Assembly (NCBI RefSeq): GCF_001427665.1
Contig: NZ_LMHC01000023.1
Coordinates: 325,170 to 389,169 of the forward strand
DNA from: Caulobacter sp. Root655
GTDB lineage: Bacteria; Pseudomonadota; Alphaproteobacteria; Caulobacterales; Caulobacteraceae
Length of the DNA stretch: 64,000 nt
Reading direction: 5' to 3'
How positions within the stretch are numbered: the first letter of the stretch is position 1; each line of letters begins with the position of its first letter. The translations under genes were made by a program, and so were the position numbers. Positions 25,493-33,855 of this stretch are shown here, one piece after another. The notes beneath the pieces were generated by a model, which did no database searches, was not told the DNA's origin, and saw nothing but the letters and a program-made list of their open reading frames with translations.

Positions 25493-26122
25493 ATGATCGC
25501 CATCAGCCCGACCGCCGCCAAAGAACAGAAGACGCCCCCGCGCAAGAACCGCAACCGCCACCGCAAGCCGGTGCGCGCGCTGCGGACCATCCTGCCGACG
25601 ATCGCCCTGGGCGTCGCCGTGGCGATCGTCGGCCAGGGCACGATCCGCGCCATGGCGGCCAAGGACGCGCCGCTCGCCGCCAGCGGCGCGCCGCTGCGGA
25701 TGGAAAACCCCCGCTTCACCGGCACGCTGAAGGACGGCCGCGCCTTCCTGATCACCGCCACCTCGGCGACGCGCGACCCGAACAACGCCGACCAGGTGTT
25801 CCTCAAGAGCCCGCAGCTGACCCGCGGCTACGGCTCCGAGGCCCCTACCCACGTGGTGTCCAAGGACGGCGCCTACCAGGAGGAGAAGGGCTCGCTGCTG
25901 CTGACCGGCGACGTCAAGATCGACAACGGCGCGGGTTACCGCTTCGCCTCGCAGAAGGCGCTGATCGACACCCGCACCGGCGATCTGGTGGGCAACGCCG
26001 CCATCCAGGGCGCGGGCCCCAACAACAGCCAGGTGCAGGCCGACAGCTACACCGTCGGCGACAAGGGCGACCGGGTGATCTTCAAGGGCCGGGTGCGCAC
26101 GCGCCTTCAACCGCAGCAGTGA
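25493..26122 (+). CDS. LptC-like periplasmic protein at the head of the sphingolipid operon
   Basis: A 209-residue inner-membrane-anchored protein of the LptC family. A basic N-terminus (TPPRKNRNRHRKPVRALR) is followed by a membrane segment at about residues 32-50. The periplasmic part is beta-jellyroll-like, with MENPRFTGTLKDGRAFLITA, KDGAYQEEKGSLLLTGDVKI and a typical end VIFKGRVRTRL. Canonical lptC is followed by lptA and lptB for lipopolysaccharide export; here a glycosyltransferase-like gene and the sphingolipid genes follow instead, and lptF/lptG-like genes lie 12 kb away in the same locus. It is probably the bridge component of a sphingolipid exporter (inference). The ATG at 25493 is the first one giving a normal anchor. 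The next gene overlaps its stop by four bases. Confidence 0.82.
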   Translation: MIAISPTAAKEQKTPPRKNRNRHRKPVRALRTILPTIALGVAVAIVGQGTIRAMAAKDAPLAASGAPLRMENPRFTGTLKDGRAFLITATSATRDPNNADQVFLKSPQLTRGYGSEAPTHVVSKDGAYQEEKGSLLLTGDVKIDNGAGYRFASQKALIDTRTGDLVGNAAIQGAGPNNSQVQADSYTVGDKGDRVIFKGRVRTRLQPQQ

Positions 26123-27288
26123 TCCAGTCCAAAGCCAAGACACGCGGATCCAGGGCCAGGGTCTGCTTCCTCTATATCGCCCAGACCCATCAGATCCTGC
26201 ACAGCCTGCCGATCGCCATCGCCATGGCCCGCGGCTGGCCCGACATCGACGTCGAGATCGCCGCCACCTCGCAGGAGCACCTGGATTATGTGCGCGGCCT
26301 GCTGGACTCCCTGGGCGCCCCGCCGATCACCTCGCGCCTGCTGCCGCCGACCTGGCTGCGGAACCTGCGGCTGAGGGACGCCACCACGCCGCCCAAGGCC
26401 CTGATGCTGGCCGCCAACGCCCGGCGGCTGAGCCGCTACGACGCCATCGTCACGCCCGAGCGCACCACCGCCCTGCTGCGCAAGCTGGGGGTCAAGGACA
26501 GCCTGCTGGTCTACACCCAGCACGGGGCCGGAGATCGCGGCGGGCCGTTCGAGGCGCGGCTGCGGACGTTCGACCTGGTCATGGCCGCCGGGCCCAAGCA
26601 ACGCGACCGGATGATCGACGAAGGCTGGATCGCCCCCGGGGCCTGCGCCATGGTCGGCTATCCCAAGTTCGACATCATCGACGCCCTGCCACCCTCGCCC
26701 CTGCCCGTCTTCGACCAGGCCAGGCCGGTGGTGCTCTACAATCCCCATTTCCACCCGACCCTGGGCTCGTGGACACGCTGGGGTCGGCGGGTGCTCGAGC
26801 AATTCGCCGCCGACCAACGTTACAATTTGGTCTTCGCTCCCCATATCCGCCTCTTCGAAGGCGCCGATCCGAAGACCGTCGAGGCCCTGGCCCCGTTCGT
26901 CGATCATCCGCGCATCCACATCGACCTGGGGGGACCGGCCGCGATCGACATGACCTATACCCGCGCGGCCGACATCTATCTGGGCGACGTCTCCAGCCAG
27001 GTCTACGAGTTCCTGCGCACGCCCAAGCCCTGCCTGTTCCTCAATGCCGAGGGCGCCGCCTGGGAGGGCGACGAGAGCTTCCACCACTGGCGCTATGGCC
27101 CGGTCCTGGACAACGTGGACGGCCTGGCCGACGCCGTCGACTCGGCCCGGCGGACGCACGGCGACTATGTCGAGATCCAGAAGCGCGGCTTCGCCGAGAG
27201 CTTCGACCTGCAAGAGACGCCGTCGTCGACGCGCGCCGCCCAGGCGATCGCCGACCGGCTGCCGAAGTTGAACCGTCGGCCCAAATGA
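26119..27288 (+). CDS. CDP-glycerol glycerophosphotransferase-like / GT-B-type transferase
   Basis: A 389-residue cytosolic protein with a GT-B-like layout. N-terminal SRARVCFLYIAQTHQILHSL is followed by DAIVTPERTTALLRK, YTQHGAGDRGGPFEARLRTF, then VLYNPHFHPTLGSWTRWG, NLVFAPHIRLF and DMTYTRAADIYLGDVSSQVYEFL. This order of blocks is that of CDP-glycerol glycerophosphotransferase (TagB/TagF-like) proteins. It starts at a GTG inside the lptC-like stop codon and ends in an ATGA overlap with the flippase gene, so translation is coupled. Caulobacter sphingolipids carry phosphoglycerate; a CDP-glycerate-dependent transferase that adds a second unit would fit this family. That is my inference and its real substrate is unknown. 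Confidence 0.72.
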   Translation: MIQSKAKTRGSRARVCFLYIAQTHQILHSLPIAIAMARGWPDIDVEIAATSQEHLDYVRGLLDSLGAPPITSRLLPPTWLRNLRLRDATTPPKALMLAANARRLSRYDAIVTPERTTALLRKLGVKDSLLVYTQHGAGDRGGPFEARLRTFDLVMAAGPKQRDRMIDEGWIAPGACAMVGYPKFDIIDALPPSPLPVFDQARPVVLYNPHFHPTLGSWTRWGRRVLEQFAADQRYNLVFAPHIRLFEGADPKTVEALAPFVDHPRIHIDLGGPAAIDMTYTRAADIYLGDVSSQVYEFLRTPKPCLFLNAEGAAWEGDESFHHWRYGPVLDNVDGLADAVDSARRTHGDYVEIQKRGFAESFDLQETPSSTRAAQAIADRLPKLNRRPK

Positions 27289-28643
27289 CCCAGGATTCCA
27301 ACGTTCTGAAGCGGGTTCTGGCCAATGCCGGAACGCTGCTCGGCGGCCGAACCGTCAACGCCCTGGTCGGCCTGGCCTATATCGCCATGACCGCGCGGGG
27401 CCTGGGCGCGGTGCAGATGGGCATGCTGGTGTTGATCAACGCCTACGCCCAGTTCCTCGGCGACGTGGCCAAGTTCCAGTCCTGGCAGACGGTGCTGCAG
27501 TACGGGACTGGCGCCCTGCTGGAGGACGACCGCCCGCGCTTCCAGCAGGTGCTGCGCTTCTCGATGCTGCTGGACCTGATCGGGGCGGCGGTCGGGGTGG
27601 CCCTAGGGGTCGGCGGCGCGCTGCTGCTGGGCTCGGCCTTCGGCTGGCCGAAGGAGCTAGCCCCAGCCGCCGCGCTCTACGCGCTGTCGATCGCCATGAT
27701 GACCTCGGCCACCTCGGTGGGCCTGCTGCGCCTGTTCGACCGCTTCCGCTTCCTGGCCGCCGAACAGGCCGTCAGCTCGACCGTACGACTGATCGGCTGC
27801 GCGGTGGCCTTCGCGTATGACGCGTCGATCGGCTGGTTCCTGGCCGCCTGGGCGGCCGGCACCGTGGCCTCGTTCCTCTATGTGCTGGGCGTGGCCTGGT
27901 GGGACCTGGCGCGCCGCGAACTTCTGCAAGGCTTCACCCTGGCCGGTCCGCTGAGCGAGGGCCTGCCCGGCGCCTGGCGCTTCGCCTGGGCGACCAATTT
28001 CAACGGCAGCCTCGACACCGCCTTCACCCACGTCATCACCCTGGTGGTCGGCGCCGTGCTGGGCCCGGCCCAGGCGGCCCTGTGGCGGGTCGGCCGGCAG
28101 GTGGCCGACGGCATGGCCAAGCCCGCCAAGCTGCTGGTGCCCGCCCTCTATCCCGAACTGGCCAAGCTGAAGGCCACCGGCGGGGAAAAGGAGATGCACA
28201 AGCTGGCCGGCCAGATCGGCGTGATGGGCGGCGCGGTGGCCGGCGTGCTGCTGCTGGTCTGCGTGCTGTTTGGCGGACCGTTGCTGACCCTGGTGATGGG
28301 CAAGCCCTTCGCCGCCGCCGCCCCGATCATGACCTGGCAGGTCGCCGCCGCCGCCATCGGCATGCTGGCCCTGCCGCTGGAGCCGATGCTGGTCTCGATG
28401 AACAAGGCCGGTTTCGCCCTGCGCGTGCGCGGAGCGGTCTGCGCCATCTACCTGGTGGCCCTGGTCCCGATAATCCGCGCTCTGGGCCTGACCGGGGCCG
28501 GCGTCGCCCTGGTCGCCGCCGCCGCCGCCATGGCCCTGGGCATGTTCTGGGCCCTGCGGCGAAGCCTGGCGCAAACCTCCGCCGCCAAAGACGACGAACA
28601 AACTTGCGCCGACCGTGAAAACGGCGCCAAAGGCCTTTCCTGA
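27285..28643 (+). CDS. Wzx/MATE-type lipid flippase-like membrane protein
   Basis: A 452-residue protein with about 12-14 membrane helices, of the polysaccharide biosynthesis / oligosaccharide flippase superfamily. Family features are the N-terminal NAGTLLGGRTVNALVGLAYI, AKFQSWQTVLQYG and the late ALRVRGAVCAIYLVALVPII. The ATG at 27285 overlaps the previous stop (ATGA), and its own stop overlaps the next start. Such proteins normally move undecaprenyl-linked sugars across the inner membrane. In this operon it may flip a ceramide-based intermediate or a modified head group. No polymerase or other O-antigen gene is near. The C-terminal tail is charged and cytosolic. Confidence 0.8.
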   Translation: MTQDSNVLKRVLANAGTLLGGRTVNALVGLAYIAMTARGLGAVQMGMLVLINAYAQFLGDVAKFQSWQTVLQYGTGALLEDDRPRFQQVLRFSMLLDLIGAAVGVALGVGGALLLGSAFGWPKELAPAAALYALSIAMMTSATSVGLLRLFDRFRFLAAEQAVSSTVRLIGCAVAFAYDASIGWFLAAWAAGTVASFLYVLGVAWWDLARRELLQGFTLAGPLSEGLPGAWRFAWATNFNGSLDTAFTHVITLVVGAVLGPAQAALWRVGRQVADGMAKPAKLLVPALYPELAKLKATGGEKEMHKLAGQIGVMGGAVAGVLLLVCVLFGGPLLTLVMGKPFAAAAPIMTWQVAAAAIGMLALPLEPMLVSMNKAGFALRVRGAVCAIYLVALVPIIRALGLTGAGVALVAAAAAMALGMFWALRRSLAQTSAAKDDEQTCADRENGAKGLS

Positions 28644-30358
28644 TGATGACTCCCCAGATTACCCCCACGTCCTCCTCGCGAACCGTGCGTTTCGCCGATT
28701 TCCCCACCCTGACCGCCGCGCTCGACTTCGCGGCGACCGGTGAAACCGGGGTCAACCTCTATTCGCTGCGCGGCGAACTGGTCGAGGCCCTGCCCTACGC
28801 CAAGCTGCGCGAGCAGGCCCTGGTTCTGGCCCAGCGCCTGCTGGCCACCGGCGCCAAGCCGGGCGACAGCGTCGGCCTGATCGCCGACACCGACGCCGAT
28901 TTCGTGCGCGCCTTCTTCGCCTGCCAGTACGCCGGCCTGGTCCCGGCGCCCCTGCCCCTGCCCGCGCCGCTGGGCGGCCGCGAGGCCTATGTCGAACAGA
29001 TCGCCCGCATGCTGGGCTCGGCCCACGCCAAGCTGCTGATCGGCCAAAACGGCATGAAGGACTGGGTGGCCGAGATCGCCGCCAAGACCGCGCTGAGCTT
29101 CGCCGGCGTCCTGGCCGACCTGCCCGAGGCGGCCGGTCATGCGCTGCCCGAGGTCACGCCGGACAACACCTGCTACCTGCAGTTCTCGTCGGGCAGCACG
29201 CGCTTCCCGACCGGGGTGCTGGTCACCCACCGCGCCCTGATGGCCAACGCCGTCGCCATCACCCGCGACGGCCTCCAGGTCCGACCGACCGACCGCGCCG
29301 TCTCGTGGCTGCCGCTCTATCACGACATGGGCCTGATCGGCTTCCTGCTGAGCCCCATGACCAGCCAGATGTCGGTCGACCTGCTGCCCACCGGGGCCTT
29401 CGTGCGCCGGCCGCTGCTGTGGCTGGACCTGATCACCAAGAACGGCGGCACCATCTCCTACAGCCCGACCTTCGGCTTCGAGCTGTGCGCGCGTCGCGCC
29501 GAGGTGGCGTCGATCGAGCACCTGGACCTGAAGAACTGGCGCAGCGCCGGCCTGGGCGGCGACATGATCCGCACCGGTCCGCTGAAAGCGTTCTCCGAGC
29601 GCTTCGCGGCCGTCGGTTTCTCGGACACGGCCTATGTGGCCAGCTACGGCATGGCCGAGGCGACCCTGGCCCTGTCGATGGCCCCACTGGGCGGCGGCCT
29701 GAAGACCGAACGCCTGGATGTCGAGCGCCTGGAGCAGCACGAGGCCGTCGTCACTGAAGACACCGAGCGCTCGCGCGAGTTCGCCCGCAACGGCCCGGCC
29801 CTGCCCGGCCACGAGTTGGAAGTGCGCGACGAGAACGGCGCGGTGCTGCCCGAGCGCGGCGTCGGCCGCATCTATGCCCGCGGCCCCAGCCTGATGCGGG
29901 AATATTTCGAGCAGCCCGAGGAGACCGCCCGCGTGCTGTCGGCCGACGGCTGGCTGGACACCGGTGACCTGGGCTTCCTGATCGACGGCGAGATCGTCAT
30001 CACCGGTCGCGGCAAGGACCTGATCATCCTCAACGGCCGCAACATCTGGCCGCAGGACCTGGAATGGACCGCCGAGGCCGAGGTCGAGAGCCTGCGCAGC
30101 GGCGACGTCGCGGCCTTCTCGGTGCCCGGCGATGGCGAGGAGACAGTCGTGGTGCTGGTCCAGGCGCGCGGCGGCGACACAGACACCCGCACGACCCTGG
30201 TCGAGAAGATCACCGGCGTGCTGCGTTTGCGCCACCAGGTCGAGGCCCAGGTCCAACTGGTCGGGGCCCACGCCCTGCCCCAGACCTCGTCGGGCAAGCT
30301 GAGCCGCTCCAAGGCCAGGACCGCCTATCTGGCCGGCGCCTACGCCGAGCGCGTCTAA
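28643..30358 (+). CDS. aasR: Fatty acyl-ACP synthetase (AMP-forming) for sphingolipid synthesis
   Basis: A 571-residue adenylate-forming enzyme of the fatty acyl-AMP ligase type. The P-loop is FSSGSTRFPTGVLVTH; GLGGDMIRTG, SYGMAEATLALS and the hinge region WLDTGDLGFLIDGEIVITGR follow, and a C-terminal Lys lies in TSSGKLSRSKARTAYL. Known Caulobacter work names the equivalent gene aasR; it loads a fatty acid onto the dedicated acyl carrier protein AcpR to feed serine palmitoyltransferase. It overlaps the flippase stop at ATGATG, so ATG codons at 28643 and 28646 are both possible. Three bases separate it from cerR. Confidence 0.9.
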   Translation: MMTPQITPTSSSRTVRFADFPTLTAALDFAATGETGVNLYSLRGELVEALPYAKLREQALVLAQRLLATGAKPGDSVGLIADTDADFVRAFFACQYAGLVPAPLPLPAPLGGREAYVEQIARMLGSAHAKLLIGQNGMKDWVAEIAAKTALSFAGVLADLPEAAGHALPEVTPDNTCYLQFSSGSTRFPTGVLVTHRALMANAVAITRDGLQVRPTDRAVSWLPLYHDMGLIGFLLSPMTSQMSVDLLPTGAFVRRPLLWLDLITKNGGTISYSPTFGFELCARRAEVASIEHLDLKNWRSAGLGGDMIRTGPLKAFSERFAAVGFSDTAYVASYGMAEATLALSMAPLGGGLKTERLDVERLEQHEAVVTEDTERSREFARNGPALPGHELEVRDENGAVLPERGVGRIYARGPSLMREYFEQPEETARVLSADGWLDTGDLGFLIDGEIVITGRGKDLIILNGRNIWPQDLEWTAEAEVESLRSGDVAAFSVPGDGEETVVVLVQARGGDTDTRTTLVEKITGVLRLRHQVEAQVQLVGAHALPQTSSGKLSRSKARTAYLAGAYAERV

Positions 30359-30361
30359 GCC

Positions 30362-31327
30362 ATGAGCCGGGCTCCGACCGGAGCCGTGGTAGCCGTCACC
30401 GGCGCCACCGGTTTTCTGGGCCGTCGCCTGGTCAAGGTCCTCGCCGATGACGGCTGGACGGTGCGCGTGCTGGCCCGCCGCGACATCGCCGATCCGGCGT
30501 GGCTGGGCCTCGAACCTCAACTGGTGATCGGCGACCTGGCCAACACCCGGGCTCTGGCGGCGCTGTGCGACGGCGCCGAGGTCGTGGTCCACGTGGCCGG
30601 CCTGATCAAGGCCTCGTCCCGCGCCGTGTTCGACCGGGCCAATGTCGAGGGCTCGCGGCAGGTCGCCCTGGCGGCCAAGGCGGCCGGCGCGCGACTCGTC
30701 CTGGTCTCCAGCCTGGCGGCGCGCGAGCCGCAATTGTCCGATTACGCGGCCAGCAAACGTGGCGGAGAAGACACGGCCCGCGAAATATTCGGCGAAAGCC
30801 TGACCATTGTCCGACCGCCCGCGATCTACGGTCCGGGCGACATCGAAACGCTCAGACTGTTCAAAATGGCCTCCGAGGCGGCGATTTTGCCGGTCCTGGA
30901 CCCCGCCGCCCGCATGGCCTGGATCCATGCCGACGACGCGGCCGCCTGCATCGCCGCCTTGGTCAAAACGCCGCGCCCCGGGCTCTACGCCTTGTCCGAC
31001 AACCGTCCGGACGGGTATGGCTGGCGAGAATTGATGCAAACCGCGTCCAAAGCGGTCGGCGCTTCGCCCAGGCTGGTCCGGATTCCGGCGTGGGTGATCA
31101 AATCTTTGGCGAAACTGTCAAAATGGGCTTCGATCGCCACAGGCAAGGATACAATTCTCACGCCAGGCAAGGCTCGGGAGTTGCTTCACGCCGATTGGGC
31201 CCTATCTAGCAACGATCCGATTCCGGACTTTCCCCCGACGCGGTACCCTCTCGAAGAGGGATTCGCGCAAAGCGTGCGCTGGTATCGCTCGGAAGGCTGG
31301 TTGAAGGATAAAAAAGCTCGAAAGTAG
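30362..31327 (+). CDS. cerR: Ceramide reductase CerR, extended SDR family
   Basis: A 321-residue NAD(P)-dependent short-chain dehydrogenase. The Rossmann motif is VTGATGFLGRR (Gly 14, 17, 20), the active-site YxxxK is YAASK, and RPPAIYGPGD is the usual extended-SDR stretch. It corresponds to CerR of Caulobacter, which reduces the keto group after N-acylation, the reverse of the eukaryotic order. The last 30 residues are basic (KDKKARK). The GC content is visibly lower from about 31,000 on. It is followed by the ACP gene after 65 bases that may carry an extra promoter. Confidence 0.9.
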   Translation: MSRAPTGAVVAVTGATGFLGRRLVKVLADDGWTVRVLARRDIADPAWLGLEPQLVIGDLANTRALAALCDGAEVVVHVAGLIKASSRAVFDRANVEGSRQVALAAKAAGARLVLVSSLAAREPQLSDYAASKRGGEDTAREIFGESLTIVRPPAIYGPGDIETLRLFKMASEAAILPVLDPAARMAWIHADDAAACIAALVKTPRPGLYALSDNRPDGYGWRELMQTASKAVGASPRLVRIPAWVIKSLAKLSKWASIATGKDTILTPGKARELLHADWALSSNDPIPDFPPTRYPLEEGFAQSVRWYRSEGWLKDKKARK

Positions 31328-31392
31328 CCGATTACGGCGATTTTCTGGCAAGACGCCTGTTACAATTCGGTTATGTAGGACTTTGGTCGGGG

Positions 31393-31659
31393 ATGTCGGC
31401 GCGTTCGATGGAAGCTGTTACGGATCTCACTCTGCGTGAAATCGGCTTGGCTACGGGCAAGGTGCTCGGACGCTCGGTCGATGTGACGAACGACACACAT
31501 ATCGGCCGCGATTTGGCTGTAGATTCCTTGGCCCTGATGAACATCATCATGGAGCTCGAAGATAGCTTCGACATCTCCATTCCTCTGGATCGCCTGGCTT
31601 CGGTCGAAACGGCCGGAGACCTCGCAAACCTGATCAAAGATCTCCGGAATAGGGCCTAA
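31393..31659 (+). CDS. acpR: Dedicated acyl carrier protein AcpR
   Basis: An 88-residue acyl carrier protein. The phosphopantetheine serine is S45 in DLAVDSLALMNIIMELED, and the helices are acidic. It differs from the primary ACP in DSLALMN replacing DSLDTVE. In Caulobacter this specialised ACP carries the acyl chain for serine palmitoyltransferase. The ATG at 31408 (MEAVTDLTL) is an alternative start. Three bases separate it from spt. Its sequence is less GC-rich than its neighbours. Confidence 0.9.
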   Translation: MSARSMEAVTDLTLREIGLATGKVLGRSVDVTNDTHIGRDLAVDSLALMNIIMELEDSFDISIPLDRLASVETAGDLANLIKDLRNRA

Positions 31660-31662
31660 GCA

Positions 31663-32880
31663 ATGGGGCTGTTCGACAAGCACATCGCATATCGCGACGC
31701 ATACAACGCGATCCGGCAAGCCGGCGCCGATCCCTTCAGCGTGCGCTTCGACGCCGTGGTCTCGCCGACCGAAGGCGTGATCAACGGCAAACGCACCATC
31801 CTGCTGGGCACCAACAACTATCTGGGCCTGACCTTCGACCCCGAGGCGATCGCCTCCTCGGTCAAGGCCGTGCAGGAGCGTGGCACCGGCACGACCGGTT
31901 CCCGCATCGCCAACGGCAGCTTCGAGGCCCACGTCGAGCTCGAGACAGCTCTGGCCAAGTTCTACAAGCGCAAGCACGCCATGGTGTTCACCACCGGCTA
32001 CCAGGCCAATCTGGGCGTGCTGTCGACCCTGGTCGGCCGCGGCGACCACCTGATCCTCGACGCCGACAGCCACGCCAGCATCTATGACGGCGCGCGCCTG
32101 GGCCACGCCGAGGTCATCCGCTTCCGCCACAACGACCCGGAAGACCTGTACAAGCGCCTGCGCCGCATGAAAGACGTTCCGGGCGAGCGCCTGATCGTCG
32201 TCGAAGGCATCTATTCGATGATCGGCGACATCGCGCCGCTCAAGGAAATCGCCGCCGTGAAACGCGAGCTGGGCGGCTACCTGCTGGTCGACGAAGCCCA
32301 CTCGATGGGCGTGCTCGGCGAAAACGGCCGCGGCCTGGCCGAACTGGCCGGCGTCGAGGCGGACGTCGACTTCGTGGTCGGCACCTTCTCCAAGAGCCTG
32401 GGGGCCATCGGCGGCTTCTGCGTCTCCGACATGGACGACTTCGACGTCATGCGCGTCACCTGCCGTCCCTACATGTTCACCGCTTCCCTGCCGCCGTCGG
32501 TGGTCTCCTCGACGGTGACCGCCCTGCGTCGCCTGGAAGAGCAGCCCGAGCTGCGCCACAAGCTGATGGCCAACGCCCGTCGCCTGTACGACGGCCTGAG
32601 CTCGATGGGCTTCATGACCGGCCCGACGTCCAGCCCGATCGTGGCGATCACCATGCCCGACACCGAGCGCGCGATCGGCATGTGGAACGCCCTGCTGCAG
32701 AACGGCGTCTATCTGAACCTGGCCCTGCCGCCCGCCACCCCGGACAGCCGTCCGCTGCTGCGCACCAGCGTCAGCGCCGCCCACACCGACGAACAGATCG
32801 ACCAGGTCCTGGCCGTGTTCGCCGAGGTCGGCGCGGCCATGGGTCTGATCGAAAGCCCGCTGCAGCGCGTCTCGGCCTAA
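31663..32880 (+). CDS. spt: Serine palmitoyltransferase Spt
   Basis: A 405-residue alpha-oxoamine synthase, PLP-dependent. It condenses L-serine with a long acyl thioester (acyl-AcpR here) to 3-ketosphinganine, the first committed step of sphingolipid synthesis. Features are NNYLGLTFDP, TTGSRIANGSFEAHVELE, the PLP-stacking histidine in DADSHASIYDG, LLVDEAHSMGVLG and the Schiff-base lysine K244 in GTFSKSLGAIGGF. No N-terminal membrane anchor is present, unlike eukaryotic enzymes. It is the last gene of its operon; a strong hairpin terminator starts 24 bases after its stop. Confidence 0.95.
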   Translation: MGLFDKHIAYRDAYNAIRQAGADPFSVRFDAVVSPTEGVINGKRTILLGTNNYLGLTFDPEAIASSVKAVQERGTGTTGSRIANGSFEAHVELETALAKFYKRKHAMVFTTGYQANLGVLSTLVGRGDHLILDADSHASIYDGARLGHAEVIRFRHNDPEDLYKRLRRMKDVPGERLIVVEGIYSMIGDIAPLKEIAAVKRELGGYLLVDEAHSMGVLGENGRGLAELAGVEADVDFVVGTFSKSLGAIGGFCVSDMDDFDVMRVTCRPYMFTASLPPSVVSSTVTALRRLEEQPELRHKLMANARRLYDGLSSMGFMTGPTSSPIVAITMPDTERAIGMWNALLQNGVYLNLALPPATPDSRPLLRTSVSAAHTDEQIDQVLAVFAEVGAAMGLIESPLQRVSA

Positions 32881-32903
32881 CCGCCGCTAGATCCAGGAAC
32901 CTG

Positions 32904-32934
32904 AAAAGGCCTGAGGGAAACCTCAGGCCTTTTT
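32904..32934. terminator. Bidirectional intrinsic terminator between spt and cpgC
   Basis: AAAAGGCCTGAGG - GAAA - CCTCAGGCCTTTT, a perfect 13-bp stem with a four-base loop and A/T runs on both sides, so it works on both strands. The cpgC stop codon (32923-32925) lies inside the stem. Confidence 0.92.
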
Positions 32935-33855
32935 GGCGTTCTGGGCCTGGCGCGTGCGCCAGAGCCGCCAGAGCACGCCGGGCGCGGCCAGCACCGGATG
33001 GCGTTCGCGCCACGGCGTCAGCGGCACCGACAGGCCCGTGTGGCGCTCGATCTTCCAGGCCGCATAGCGCGCCGCCCCGTCGAAGGTGAAGGCGGCCTTG
33101 ATCAACCGCGCGTAGTTCAGCGGCCGGCCCAGGCGACGGCGCAGCACCCAGGCGGCCTTGATCCGCTTGCGCGCCTCGGGCGGCAGGTTCGGCTGCACCG
33201 CGCCCCTCGACACGATGTCCAGCAGCCCCTCCTCCCGCCAGCAAGCGATCAGCAGCCGCTCGTAGCGCGCCACGTCGAAGGCCAGGATCGACTGCTCGCG
33301 CCCGCCCTTCTCGACCCGGAACTCGGCGGCGTAGGTCTGCTGGAACAGCGCCGACCAATAGGCCTGCGGCGGCCCCTCCTCGGGACCCAGGGCGGCGGCG
33401 AAACGGGCGGCGGTGCGGGCGGCGTCGGCGACCGCGTCGATCACCGCCGGGGCGATGGCCGGGTCGGCGGTCCAGACCAGGGCCGCGGGCTGGACGAAGC
33501 GGGTCCAGATCGTGGTGTCCGCGCCCCGCCCCGTCACGGCCCGCTGGAACTGGGCCAGGGTCATCGCGGCGACCTTGGCGCGCAGCACCCGGCCGTCGAG
33601 TTCGATCTCGTGATAGCTGACGTCGGGCCACAGCACCCGGCCCGCCAGACCGCGCAAGCCCCGTCGAGGCCCGGCGGTCAGGACGTAGAAATCCATCACG
33701 CCGTCCAGGTCGCCGGTCCGCAGGATCGAGCCGTAGAACAGCACCGCAACCGGCGCGTCGAACAGCGCGACCAGCTTGGCCGCGTAGCCCACCGCCAGGC
33801 GCGGCGCGGGGGCCGACAGCTCGTCGCGGGTCAGGCTGGCGACGGTTTCTGTCAC
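32923..33855 (-). CDS. cpgC: CpgC, putative nucleotidyltransferase of ceramide phosphoglycerate synthesis
   Basis: A 310-residue cytosolic protein, third gene of cpgABC. The block VLFYGSILRTGDLDGVMDFYVL has the G-S...D-x-D pattern of a nucleotidyltransferase fold, and VSYHEIELDGRVLRAKVAAM and WTRFVQPAALVWTAD recall Tam41-type phosphatidate cytidylyltransferases. If so it may activate ceramide-1-phosphate or an analogue with CTP, giving CDP-ceramide for CpgA. Known work shows cpgABC are needed for ceramide phosphoglycerate; the reaction of CpgC is my inference. The start is a GTG overlapping the cpgB stop (GTGA). Its end overlaps the shared terminator. Confidence 0.75.
   Translation of the reverse strand: MTETVASLTRDELSAPAPRLAVGYAAKLVALFDAPVAVLFYGSILRTGDLDGVMDFYVLTAGPRRGLRGLAGRVLWPDVSYHEIELDGRVLRAKVAAMTLAQFQRAVTGRGADTTIWTRFVQPAALVWTADPAIAPAVIDAVADAARTAARFAAALGPEEGPPQAYWSALFQQTYAAEFRVEKGGREQSILAFDVARYERLLIACWREEGLLDIVSRGAVQPNLPPEARKRIKAAWVLRRRLGRPLNYARLIKAAFTFDGAARYAAWKIERHTGLSVPLTPWRERHPVLAAPGVLWRLWRTRQAQNAKKA

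Noticed and set aside
28448..31039. 863-codon frame antisense to aasR and cerR
   Set aside because: Shadow of two well-identified genes; composition is Gln/Gly/Ala/Arg low complexity.
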